From Hydrogenophilus sp. (GTDB lineage: Bacteria > Pseudomonadota > Gammaproteobacteria > Burkholderiales > Rhodocyclaceae), in the NCBI GenBank assembly GCA_026416515.1, contig JAOAEZ010000008.1:1-61886 (forward strand): 61,886 nucleotides of DNA, in the 5' to 3' direction. Both the position numbers and the translations under genes were made by a program. Of this stretch, positions 1 to 8,572 are shown piece by piece. The notes beneath the pieces were generated by a model that saw nothing but the letters and a program-made list of their open reading frames with translations, ran no database searches and was not told the origin of the DNA. The first letter of the stretch is position 1. Every line of letters begins with the position of its first letter.

Positions 1-111
1 ACCTATTCCTTCAGGCACCGCTCACAGGTGCCCACACCCATCAGCCATCACTGCACGGTTAAAGATCAACGCTCAGCAGACCTTTCACTGTACCCTAAAA
101 CACAGAAAAAG
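1..111. other. Intergenic left edge
   Basis: This lies downstream of the radA stop codon at the window edge. I see no convincing reading frame, RNA gene or repeat here, and the neighbouring gene lies outside the window. Confidence 0.5.
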
Positions 112-1497
112 TCAATACCCAAACAACGACGAGAGCAGCTCACTGACATTTCCTACTGCGATAACCTTTAATCCTACCTCCTGTTTTGGAGCGTTGCCAC
201 GTGGCACCCACGCCATTTGAAACCCAAGTTTTGCCGCCTCCCGCAACCGCTCCTGCCCCCGCGGAACAGGTCGAACCTCTCCTGCCAAACCGACTTCCCC
301 GAACACGACCGCTGATACCGGCAAGGGTTGGTTGCGTAACGAGGACAGAATTGCCGCCGCGACAGCCAAATCTCCCGCTGTCTCACCGATTCGAACGCCG
401 CCCACCGCGTTTATAAAGACATCCCACTCAGCTGTTCGCACCCCGGCATGACGGTGCAAAATAGCAAGCAACATCGCGACGCGGTTAGCGTCTACCCCCA
501 CTGCCAAACGGCGGGGATTAGGAGAGATCGCCTGATCGACCAAAGCCTGGATCTCTACCAAGAGGGGGCGTGTTCCCTCAATGGTCGGCAAGACCACGCT
601 GCCTGCTACATTCGGCCGATGTTCGGCCAAAAAGATCGCCGACGGGTTATTCACTCCGCGCAATCCCTTATCGGTCATCACAAACACCCCAAGCTCGTTG
701 GCAGCGCCGAAGCGGTTCTTAAAAGCCCGGATTAATCGATGGTTGGCGTTGCTATCTCCCTCGAAGTATAGGACCGTATCCACCATATGCTCCAGCACCC
801 GTGGCCCGGCCAAGCTCCCCTCCTTGGTTACATGTCCGATTAGGATAAGCGCCGTTCCGCTGCTCTTGGCAAAACGGGTAAGTTGTGAAGCGCACTCCCG
901 CACTTGCCCCACCGAACCAGGTGCTGAGGAGAGCGCTGGCGTATATAACGTCTGGATCGAATCAATCACTGCCACCCGGGGCTTTGTCGCCGCCAACGCT
1001 TCGAGGATCGGCTCCAACTCCACCTCGGCGAGCAGCGGCACCGGCGTCTCCCCCAACCCTAAGCGATCGGCACGCATGGCCACCTGCTCTGGCGACTCCT
1101 CTCCAGTTACATACAAAGTAGGGCCCAAAGCCGCTGCCTCTAAAGCAGCCAAGCACTGCAAAACCAATGTGGACTTCCCTACCCCTGGGTCTCCTCCCAA
1201 CAACACCACTGCTCCGGGGACCAATCCCCCTCCTAACACTCGGTCCCACTCCCCGATCCCTACGCGCAGTCGTGTTAGCGGGTGACGCTCGACCGCCGAA
1301 ATTGCCACGGTTGACGAAGCAGCCGTTGCTGCCTCCGGTCGAGTCAAATGACGGCGCCCCACCGCCTCCCCTTTCGGCGGCGATTCTTCTACCTCCACCA
1401 CACTGTTCCATGCCCCGCATTGTGGACACTGCCCCTGCCACCGCAGAAGCGTGCTCCCGCATGCCGTACACCGAAAAACGGCCGACGAGCGTCCCAC
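112..1497 (-). CDS. radA: DNA repair protein RadA (Sms)
   Basis: RadA is a RecA-like ATPase that promotes branch migration during recombinational repair. The 461 residues are the usual length. An N-terminal C4 zinc finger is visible (Cys10, Cys13, Cys24, Cys27), then a Walker A motif GGDPGVGKST at about residues 101-110, the RadA signature KNRFG in the middle, and a Lon-protease-like C-terminal domain. The start is a GTG, 3 nt after the stop of the LysR gene, so it is probably co-transcribed and translationally coupled with it. The identification is secure. Confidence 0.97.
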   Translation of the reverse strand: MGRSSAVFRCTACGSTLLRWQGQCPQCGAWNSVVEVEESPPKGEAVGRRHLTRPEAATAASSTVAISAVERHPLTRLRVGIGEWDRVLGGGLVPGAVVLLGGDPGVGKSTLVLQCLAALEAAALGPTLYVTGEESPEQVAMRADRLGLGETPVPLLAEVELEPILEALAATKPRVAVIDSIQTLYTPALSSAPGSVGQVRECASQLTRFAKSSGTALILIGHVTKEGSLAGPRVLEHMVDTVLYFEGDSNANHRLIRAFKNRFGAANELGVFVMTDKGLRGVNNPSAIFLAEHRPNVAGSVVLPTIEGTRPLLVEIQALVDQAISPNPRRLAVGVDANRVAMLLAILHRHAGVRTAEWDVFINAVGGVRIGETAGDLAVAAAILSSLRNQPLPVSAVVFGEVGLAGEVRPVPRGQERLREAAKLGFQMAWVPRGNAPKQEVGLKVIAVGNVSELLSSLFGY

Positions 1498-1500
1498 TTC

Positions 1501-2439
1501 TCAGCCGAAGAAAGCCTCAGCCTTTGGTAGTTCCCGTTCCATCACCTGCAAGCGTTCCTTCGCAAAATCGGCAAAAACATTGATTTTTCGAGAGCGAAAC
1601 TTATCTTTTGGCAAGATAATCACAAAAGGTGTATAGAGCGCTGGTTCCAGCGGTAACGCCCGGAGATCAGCAGCACGGATCTCCTCCAAAAGGGCGGCTC
1701 TCGAAGCGATCGCCACGCCGATCCCCGCTGCCGCCAAGTGTTTTACCCCCGCCAGGGTTCCCACCTCGGCGGCGAGCTGCAATGTTGCGGGATCTATACC
1801 AGCCGCCCGGAAAAACTCTTCTGCCAATTCCCGAATAGCGTTTCCTGGATCGCGTTGGATAAAGGGATATTCCGCCAAATCCTTCGCGGTCAACCGTTTC
1901 TTGCCGCATTTTGCGAGAGGGTGTGTGGGCGCAAAGATCGCCCACAGCTCGTCGCGGCCGGCGGGGATCTGCTCGATATGGGGATCATCGGCAACAATCT
2001 CGATCATTCCCATATCTAGTTCTCGGTTGGCTACCCGGCTCTGGGTCAGTTCCGAGTTCCCCACGATCAATCTTGGAACGACATGAGGGTGTCGCCGTTT
2101 AAACTCTTCAAGCAAGCGTGGCATCCAAAAAGCTGCGAGCGTTGTTGAACAACCGATCGACAATGGACCACGCAGCTCCTGGGTAAGCTCACTGATCCGC
2201 GTCTCCAACTCCTCATCGAGAAGGATCATCCGTTCCGCGTACGCGAAAACAATCTCCCCCGCGGGGGTGAGCCGTAATTTTCGGTGATTGCGGTCGATCA
2301 ATGTCGTATCGAAGTGTTCCTCCAACTGTTTGATTTGGAAAGTCACCGCCGGTTGAGTCATCCCCAATTTGGAAGCCGCTTTTGTAAACGAACCCGTTTT
2401 AACCACAGTGTAAAAGACCTGCAAACGGCGATCAGCCAT
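1501..2439 (-). CDS. LysR-family transcriptional regulator
   Basis: A 312-residue LysR-type activator/repressor. The N-terminal winged helix-turn-helix reads MADRRLQVFYTVVKTGSFT and is followed by the family's AASKLGMTQPAVTFQIKQLE helices. The rest is a periplasmic-binding-protein-like effector domain. I chose the ATG at 2439 because GGGAG lies about 10 nt upstream; a start at 2475 would overlap rluB. It sits between rluB and radA on one strand, and neither is an expected target. The DNA-binding helix resembles CysB/CbbR-type members, but the effector and regulon cannot be read from sequence. Confidence 0.9.
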   Translation of the reverse strand: MADRRLQVFYTVVKTGSFTKAASKLGMTQPAVTFQIKQLEEHFDTTLIDRNHRKLRLTPAGEIVFAYAERMILLDEELETRISELTQELRGPLSIGCSTTLAAFWMPRLLEEFKRRHPHVVPRLIVGNSELTQSRVANRELDMGMIEIVADDPHIEQIPAGRDELWAIFAPTHPLAKCGKKRLTAKDLAEYPFIQRDPGNAIRELAEEFFRAAGIDPATLQLAAEVGTLAGVKHLAAAGIGVAIASRAALLEEIRAADLRALPLEPALYTPFVIILPKDKFRSRKINVFADFAKERLQVMERELPKAEAFFG

Positions 2440-2455
2440 TTCTTTTTCTCCCTTC

Positions 2456-3298
2456 TCATCGCGAATCGGCAGCACGCGCTAGGGCCTGCGCGCCTACCCC
2501 CTTTTTCGGCAACCCAGAAGGATCTAGGAACTCCGCGAACAAACGAACCACTTCTTCAGCGGAAAGCGCCATCCACTCTCCTCGCCGCAAGCGAGGGGGC
2601 AATACCACCGGACCGTACCGGATGCGAATAAGGCGGCTTACTCTATGGCCCACCGCCGCGAGGAGGCGGCGCACCTCTCGGTTACGTCCCTCGCGCAATA
2701 CCACGCGGTACCAGCGGTTAAGTCCTCGCCCCCCTCCCTCTTCGATCCGCTCGAACCGTGCCACCCCATCCTCGAGCGTTATCCCGCTCAATAATCGTTC
2801 CTGCTCCTCAGCGCTCAATGTCCCCACCACCCGCACGGCGTACTCGCGCTCCACGGCGTAGCGGGGATGCATCAAGCGGTTAGCCAACCCGCCGTCGGTA
2901 GTAAGCAAAAGAAGACCTTCGCTATTTATATCGAGGCGTCCCACAGCAACCCACCGACCGGCGCGCAGCAACGGCAAACGATCGAAAACGGTAGGGCGCC
3001 CCTCTGGATCGGCGCGAGAGACAATTTCCCCGATTGGTTTATGATAAAGAATTACCTGAGGGACTCGATCTTCTCGCCGCCACTCTATAACCCGGCCATT
3101 TACGGAGATCCGATCGCCTGGCCGTACTCGATCTCCCAACTGAGCAATACGCCCATTAACCCGTACCTGTCCCGCGGCGATCCACGCCTCGATTGTCCGT
3201 CGTCCCGCTAGCCCCATTCGCGCGAGCGCTTTTTGCAATCGCTCACCTCGCTCTTCTTCCTCCACGGGACCTTTAGGATTTTTTCCTCTCTTCACCAT
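2456..3298 (-). CDS. rluB: 23S rRNA pseudouridine synthase (RluB family)
   Basis: It converts a specific uridine of 23S rRNA (position 2605 in E. coli for RluB) to pseudouridine. An S4 RNA-binding domain occupies about residues 18-75. The catalytic domain carries the family motif GRLDINSEGLLLLT with the nucleophilic Asp. Near the end, REGRNREVRRLL is typical of the RsuA/RluB/RluE/RluF group. The ATG at 3298 has AGAGAGG upstream. The N-terminus is short compared with many betaproteobacterial RluB proteins, which carry long charged extensions. RluE or RluF specificity cannot be excluded by eye. Confidence 0.9.
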   Translation of the reverse strand: MVKRGKNPKGPVEEEERGERLQKALARMGLAGRRTIEAWIAAGQVRVNGRIAQLGDRVRPGDRISVNGRVIEWRREDRVPQVILYHKPIGEIVSRADPEGRPTVFDRLPLLRAGRWVAVGRLDINSEGLLLLTTDGGLANRLMHPRYAVEREYAVRVVGTLSAEEQERLLSGITLEDGVARFERIEEGGGRGLNRWYRVVLREGRNREVRRLLAAVGHRVSRLIRIRYGPVVLPPRLRRGEWMALSAEEVVRLFAEFLDPSGLPKKGVGAQALARAADSR

Positions 3299-3392
3299 CT
3301 TGTGCCTCTCTTCTCCCCGCCTCCAAAACTGATCCTCTCCTCGCCGCCAAAAGCCTTTTCACCCGCTAGGGGGGCCCCATTTGCTCCATTTT

Positions 3393-4610
3393 TCACGAAT
3401 AATCCACTCCCATCGCCTCACGGATATCGCGCATCGTCTCCTGCGCTATTCGGCGCGCTTTATCGCAACCGTCGGCGACAATCGCCCGCACCAATGCGGG
3501 ATCGTCGAGGTAAGGCTGCGCTCGCTCCTGGAACTGTTCTAATTCTCGCAACACTGCCGTCACCACCGGCTGCTTACACTCCAAACAGCCGATTCCCGCG
3601 GAACGGCATCCCTTCTCCACCCACGCATGAACCTCTGGATCGGTATACAGCTGATGAAAAGCCCACACCGGACACCGTTGAGGCTCGCCCGGATCGGTAC
3701 GGCGCACCCGTGCGGGGTCGGTACGCATCGTGCGGATCTTCTGCTCCACGCTAGCGCGATCCTCACGCAATCCGATCGTATTTCCGTAGGACTTCGACAT
3801 TTTTTGCCCATCCAACCCGGGAATCTTTGCCGTCTCGGTAAGAAGTGCTTCCGGCTCCACCAAAATCAAGCGGTAGCGTCCCTCTAGATACCCATAGAGC
3901 CGCTCGCGGTCGCCAAGGGTCAAACTCTGCTCCTCGTCGAGCATAGCTTTGGCTTGTGCCAACGCCTCCTCATCGCCATTCTGTTGGTAGCGAAGTCGCA
4001 ACTCCAGGTAAAGCTTGGCGCGTTTGCTTCCCAACTTCTTCACGGCTTCGAGAGCCTTTGTCTCAAAATCGGTCTCGCGCCCGTAGAAATGGTTAAAGCG
4101 CCGGGCCACCTCGCGGGCAAGTTCGATATGAGGAACCTGATCCTCTCCTACTGGGACCAAACTGGCGCGGTAGATCAAGATATCGGCTGTTTGCAACAAC
4201 GGATACCCCAAAAAACCATATGTCGAAAGATCTTTATGGTGGTTCAATTTCTCGATCTGATCTTTATATGTCGGCACCCGTTCTAGCCAACCCAGCGGTG
4301 TGCTCATCGACAACAGCAGAAACAATTCGGCATGCTCGACCACCCGTGATTGGATAAAAAGGACCGCCTGGTTGGGGTTGATTCCCGCTGCCAACCAGTC
4401 GACAAACATCTCCCAAATATAACTCTCCACCGTTAAAGGCTCCTCGTAATGGGTCGTCAAAGCATGCCAATCGGCTGCGAAAAAAAAGCAAGGGTATTCA
4501 TCCTGCAACCGGACCCAGTTCTTCAATACCCCATGGTAATGTCCTAAATGCAAGCGACCGGTCGGTCGCATCCCTGAAACAACTCTCGTACCGTACATCA
4601 TCATCCCCAC
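3393..4610 (-). CDS. trpS: Tryptophanyl-tRNA synthetase
   Basis: A class Ic aminoacyl-tRNA synthetase that charges tRNA-Trp. The HIGH signature appears as HLGHYHG near the N-terminus and the KMSKS loop as KMSKSYGNT. At about 405 residues it is the longer form found in many betaproteobacteria, with an insertion before the KMSKS loop. The longest frame starts with GTG at 4610. However, AGGTGG lies just before three consecutive ATGs (4604, 4601, 4598), and spacing favours 4598. The gene abuts the M50 protease stop at 4611, so the two are likely one operon. Confidence 0.96.
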   Translation of the reverse strand: MGMMMYGTRVVSGMRPTGRLHLGHYHGVLKNWVRLQDEYPCFFFAADWHALTTHYEEPLTVESYIWEMFVDWLAAGINPNQAVLFIQSRVVEHAELFLLLSMSTPLGWLERVPTYKDQIEKLNHHKDLSTYGFLGYPLLQTADILIYRASLVPVGEDQVPHIELAREVARRFNHFYGRETDFETKALEAVKKLGSKRAKLYLELRLRYQQNGDEEALAQAKAMLDEEQSLTLGDRERLYGYLEGRYRLILVEPEALLTETAKIPGLDGQKMSKSYGNTIGLREDRASVEQKIRTMRTDPARVRRTDPGEPQRCPVWAFHQLYTDPEVHAWVEKGCRSAGIGCLECKQPVVTAVLRELEQFQERAQPYLDDPALVRAIVADGCDKARRIAQETMRDIREAMGVDYS

Positions 4611-5270
4611 CTACGCACCCACCGCGGCTAATAATCCCTGCCGCAACCCTACATAGAATGGCCAAAGAAGTGGTGACAACAGACCCGCCGCCAGCAGCAG
4701 CAACAGAATCACCATTCCGTACGGCTCCAACCGTGCCAAGAAATCAGCGGCGCGCGTTGGCAGCAGAGCAACCAAAATTCTTCCTCCATCTAGGGGCAAA
4801 ATGGGCAGTAAGTTGATCAGCATCAACATCAGGTTGATATGAATTCCCGCATCGCCCATCCGTGCCAATGCCGCCCACGCCCCGCTCGCTCCTTCCAAGA
4901 AGGCCAACTTGTATACCGCTGCCCAGCCGATCGCCTGCAAAAAATTAGCGGTGGGTCCTGCGGCGGCCACCCACATCATATCGCGCTTAGGATCGCGCAA
5001 TCGCTGAGGGTTTACTGGAACCGGTTTTGCCCACCCGAACAGCAACGCTGTCCCTCCCATTCCCATCGACAGCACCAACAGCAGCAACGGCACCGCCACC
5101 GTGCCGACGGGGTCAATATGGCGAATCGGATTAAGCGAAATTCGTCCCATTCGCGCCGCGGTTGGATCTCCCAGAATGCGCGCCGCATATCCATGTGCTG
5201 CCTCATGGAGTGTGATCGCCAACAGCACTGGAATCGCCCAAATCGCGATCGTCGCGATCACCTCCCCCAT
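4611..5270 (-). CDS. Site-2 protease-type (M50) membrane metalloprotease
   Basis: A 219-residue polytopic membrane protein of the short M50 / SpoIVFB-like group. The zinc motif HEAAH lies in the first membrane helix. NPIRHIDPVGT follows helix 2, and the third zinc ligand region PLDGGR lies near the C-terminus. At least four hydrophobic segments are evident. The ATG at 5270 is preceded by GAGGGG at good spacing; an upstream ATG at 5303 would overlap the previous gene. Substrates are unknown. In many proteobacteria this gene sits next to trpS and a YciO/Sua5 protein, as here. Confidence 0.93.
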   Translation of the reverse strand: MGEVIATIAIWAIPVLLAITLHEAAHGYAARILGDPTAARMGRISLNPIRHIDPVGTVAVPLLLLVLSMGMGGTALLFGWAKPVPVNPQRLRDPKRDMMWVAAAGPTANFLQAIGWAAVYKLAFLEGASGAWAALARMGDAGIHINLMLMLINLLPILPLDGGRILVALLPTRAADFLARLEPYGMVILLLLLAAGLLSPLLWPFYVGLRQGLLAAVGA

Positions 5271-5299
5271 TTTTCCCCTCTTGTTTCCGGCTGCAAACT

Positions 5300-5938
5300 T
5301 CACTCCTCTTCGACCACCAGCCCGATCTGAGCCACGTCACCTGCTCCCTGTCGAACGACTACAGGAGGAATGGTTGTTAAATCCACAACGGTTGTCATTG
5401 CCTGTGGGCGTTCTCCGCTGTCGACCACTATACTCAGCCACTGACCCAACCGCTCTTCGATCTCTTCGGGGTCAACCAACAGCGATCCATCCCTCCCCTC
5501 CTGCGCTGTCGTGGCCAACAGCGGTGCCCCGTAATGGGCCAAAACAGCCTGGACGATAGGGTGGCCCGGAACACGCAAGCCCACCGTTCGCCGTTTGGGG
5601 TGAAGCACTTTTCTCGGCAGCTCATGCGATCCCTCGAGAATAAAGGTAAAAGGGCCTGGCGTTCCCAGCCTCAACAAACGATATTGGCGGTTATCGACTC
5701 GGGCGTAATGCCCCAACGTTGAAAGGTCACGGCAAAAAAGGGTAAAAAGATGGCGATCGTCTACCCCTCGCAGTCGGCGCGCGCGCTCCAACGCCTCGGC
5801 ATCCCCTAACGCCCAAACAATCGAGTAGGAGGCATCTGTCGGCAAAGCCACCAGATCTCCCCCCCGCAAAACCTCAACCACAGCCGCCACCGAATGGGGC
5901 GACGGGTTTGACGGATGGACAAAGAGGCGTTTTCCCAT
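5300..5938 (-). CDS. YciO/YrdC/Sua5-family threonylcarbamoyl-AMP synthase-like protein
   Basis: A 212-residue YrdC-fold protein. The family pattern is seen at the N-terminus (GGDLVALPTDASYS), at PGPFTFIL, and at KRRTVGLRVPGHPI. The YrdC/Sua5 family makes threonylcarbamoyl-AMP for t6A tRNA modification. The YciO branch, which this resembles by its KRRTVGLR segment and its place beside trpS and the M50 protease, has a less certain role. It is probably co-transcribed with the genes on both sides of it on the minus strand. Confidence 0.88.
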   Translation of the reverse strand: MGKRLFVHPSNPSPHSVAAVVEVLRGGDLVALPTDASYSIVWALGDAEALERARRLRGVDDRHLFTLFCRDLSTLGHYARVDNRQYRLLRLGTPGPFTFILEGSHELPRKVLHPKRRTVGLRVPGHPIVQAVLAHYGAPLLATTAQEGRDGSLLVDPEEIEERLGQWLSIVVDSGERPQAMTTVVDLTTIPPVVVRQGAGDVAQIGLVVEEE

Positions 5939-5973
5939 AGAAAAGAATTATACACCTCTTATCGTCCGCCCAT

Positions 5974-7110
5974 TCACCCCTCCCTCTCGCCATCTGCCAG
6001 AAGCGCCTCGACAAACTCCCGCACGACAAATGGTCGCAAATCGTCGATCCCCTCTCCAACGCCTATGAACCGCACAGGTTTAGGCAAACGACGCGCGATC
6101 GCCGCCAACACGCCCCCCTTAGCGGTACCATCCAATTTCGTCACCACTAAGCCGCTGACGCCGACTGCCCGATCGAATGCTTCTAGCTGGGCCAGCGCGT
6201 TTTGGCCGATCGTCGCATCGAGAACCAACAATACCTCATGGGGCGCGCCCGGCTCTACTTTTTGAATCACGCGGCGCACCTTTGCAAGCTCCTCCATCAG
6301 ATGGTGCTGGGTGGGCAACCGCCCTGCTGTATCGATGATCACCAAATCGACGCCGCGTGCTTTTGCAGCGTGCACCGCATCGAACGCCACCGCTGCAGGG
6401 TCCCCCCGTTCCTGGGAAATGACCGGTATTCCATTACGCGCTCCCCATGCGGCAAGCTGCTCGCGGGCCGCCGCTCGAAAGGTATCGCCCGCCGCCAACA
6501 GCACCGAGTATCCTTGCCGTTGATACCAACGGGCGATTTTGCCGATCGAGGTCGTCTTTCCTGTCCCGTTTACGCCCACCACCAGCAACACAAAGGGCCG
6601 CACCCCTCCCACCTCTAAAGGGGCCTCCAAAGGAGCCAGCACCTCTATCAACGACTCAGCAAGTGCCTGGCGAAGCTCCTCTGCCCGGTTTATTCGCGCT
6701 CGCCTGGCTCGTTCTCTCAACGCGCCGATCAGGATCTCGGTTGCCTCAACCCCGCAATCGGCGGTAATTAGAGTAGCCTCCAGCTCCTCAAATAGGGCCT
6801 CATCTACTCCGCGCCCACCGAAAATCGCCGACAATTGAGCGCGCGTGCGGGCCAGCCCCGCTTTGAGGCGACCAAGCCATGAGACGCGCTCCCCGCCCTC
6901 CCCCTCCTTTGCTCTTCCCTCCTCTCCTTTCAAAGCGACCATTGAACTCGAAGAAATATCGCCTCCCCTTTTTTGATCCACTGGTTTTTCTTCACACTCC
7001 CTTTCCTCAGGCCGCACCTTATCGGCCTCTCCCTTCGCCTCTCTCTCCTCCTGCCGTCCTTCTGCTCTCGCACCTTCAACGGGCGCGCGTCTTTTCCACC
7101 AACCGATCAT
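5974..7110 (-). CDS. ftsY: Signal recognition particle receptor FtsY
   Basis: The SRP receptor GTPase, which docks ribosome-nascent chain complexes at the inner membrane. The first 80 or so residues are an acidic/basic low-complexity A region, then a helical N domain and the G domain. The P-loop reads GVNGTGKTT, DTAGR is the G3 element, and TKLDGTAKGG is the TKxD specificity motif. Its 378 residues are normal. It is transcribed away from the M16 peptidase pair; the 85-bp gap at 7111-7195 must hold both promoters. This divergent layout recurs in betaproteobacteria. Confidence 0.96.
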   Translation of the reverse strand: MIGWWKRRAPVEGARAEGRQEEREAKGEADKVRPEERECEEKPVDQKRGGDISSSSMVALKGEEGRAKEGEGGERVSWLGRLKAGLARTRAQLSAIFGGRGVDEALFEELEATLITADCGVEATEILIGALRERARRARINRAEELRQALAESLIEVLAPLEAPLEVGGVRPFVLLVVGVNGTGKTTSIGKIARWYQRQGYSVLLAAGDTFRAAAREQLAAWGARNGIPVISQERGDPAAVAFDAVHAAKARGVDLVIIDTAGRLPTQHHLMEELAKVRRVIQKVEPGAPHEVLLVLDATIGQNALAQLEAFDRAVGVSGLVVTKLDGTAKGGVLAAIARRLPKPVRFIGVGEGIDDLRPFVVREFVEALLADGEREG

Positions 7111-7195
7111 CTGCGAATGAACCTTTACCCGCTCCTTGCGTCGAACAATGCGATTCTAAACGATCGGGAAGAAACCCACACCTGCGAGGCAGCCG

Positions 7196-8572
7196 ATGCG
7201 TCGATCCCTCTTCTCCTGGTTCCTTTTTCCGCTTATCCTTTCTCTTCCTTTACCGGCCCCAGCATTTCAACTGCCGCAGATAGAAACAGCCCGCCTTGCC
7301 AATGGGATGGAGGTTATCGTCGTTGCCGACCACCGCGCCCCCTCGGTGGTTCACATGATCTGGTACGACGCCGGCAGCGTCGATGAACCCAGCGGCAAAA
7401 GCGGGCTTGCCCATCTTTTCGAACATATGATGTTCAAAGGAACCCCCTCGGTCCCTGCAGGGGAATTGAGTCGCCGCGTTGCTGCGCTCGGAGGGCGCGA
7501 CAATGCCTTCACCAGCCGTGACTATACCGCTTATTTTCAGCAAATCCCCCCTGCGGCGCTCCTCGAGGTCATGCGTCTGGAAGCCGACCGCATGACCAAT
7601 CTCCAATTTGATATAACCGCCTTTCGCAAAGAACTGGCTGTCGTTCAAGAAGAGCGGAAGCTACGCACCGATGACTTCCCAAAATCCCTTGCATACGAAA
7701 CACTCCTCGCGACCGCGCTCATCGCCCATCCTGCTCGCAACCCGGTGATCGGTTGGCCCACTGACCTTGAGGCACTTACTCTTGACGATCTCGTCGACTG
7801 GTACCGTCGATGGTACGCCCCGAACAACGCTCGTCTCATCATCGTCGGCGACGTAGACCCTACTGCGGTCCTACACGCAGCGGAAGCTATCTTTGGAAGT
7901 ATTCCTCCCAACCCCGCTGTTCCTCCGGTCGCCGCAAGGAGTCGCTACGAAGACCCCCCGCAGCGGGGGATGCGCCACGCTACCATTCGGGCTGCCGTAG
8001 AACTTCCCACCCTTTTCTTCGCCTGGAAAGTTCCTCCTCTGCGCGATCCCGACCGCGATCGTCAAGCTGCTGCGCTCATCGCCCTTGCCGCGCTCCTCGA
8101 CGGTTTTGAAGGGGCCCGTCTTCCCCGCGCCCTCATTAAAACCCGCCGTCTCGCCATCGCCGTCTCAGCAGAGGTCGACCTGATCGGTCGGGCTCCTGGC
8201 CTTTTTCTTGTTGAAGCGCAAGCGGCTCCGGGTGTTTCGCTGGAATCTCTGGCCGAAGCGATCCTCTCTGAAATCACCGCCATTGCCGAAGGCGGTACAC
8301 GCCCCGACGAGCTGGAGCGGGTTCTCCGCCACTATACAGCTCAGCAGATCTATCAACGGGACTCGCTGATGGGTGAAGCGATGCGGATTGGCATGGCGCG
8401 GGCAGCGAACCTTCCCGCCGACACCGACGCCCGCCTTTTGGCGCTCCTCAAAACCATCTCTCCCGCCGACGTCCAAGAAGCCGCCAGCCGCTGGTTTTCC
8501 CGCGACACGCTCACCCGTGTCGACCTCTTACCCCTCTCCGCCTCACGCACTGCCACTGGAGCTTTGCCGTGA
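7196..8572 (+). CDS. M16 family zinc metallopeptidase, catalytic subunit
   Basis: A 458-residue secreted or periplasmic M16B peptidase with a cleavable signal peptide (about residues 1-23, hydrophobic core then APAF). The inverted zinc motif HLFEH is at residues 73-77 and the distal Glu lies in ELAVVQEERK near residue 152, so the active site is complete. The next gene encodes a homologous subunit without the zinc site, and the two overlap by 4 nt. Heterodimeric M16B pairs of this kind split the catalytic and substrate-binding roles. The substrate is unknown. Confidence 0.93.
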   Translation: MRRSLFSWFLFPLILSLPLPAPAFQLPQIETARLANGMEVIVVADHRAPSVVHMIWYDAGSVDEPSGKSGLAHLFEHMMFKGTPSVPAGELSRRVAALGGRDNAFTSRDYTAYFQQIPPAALLEVMRLEADRMTNLQFDITAFRKELAVVQEERKLRTDDFPKSLAYETLLATALIAHPARNPVIGWPTDLEALTLDDLVDWYRRWYAPNNARLIIVGDVDPTAVLHAAEAIFGSIPPNPAVPPVAARSRYEDPPQRGMRHATIRAAVELPTLFFAWKVPPLRDPDRDRQAAALIALAALLDGFEGARLPRALIKTRRLAIAVSAEVDLIGRAPGLFLVEAQAAPGVSLESLAEAILSEITAIAEGGTRPDELERVLRHYTAQQIYQRDSLMGEAMRIGMARAANLPADTDARLLALLKTISPADVQEAASRWFSRDTLTRVDLLPLSASRTATGALP

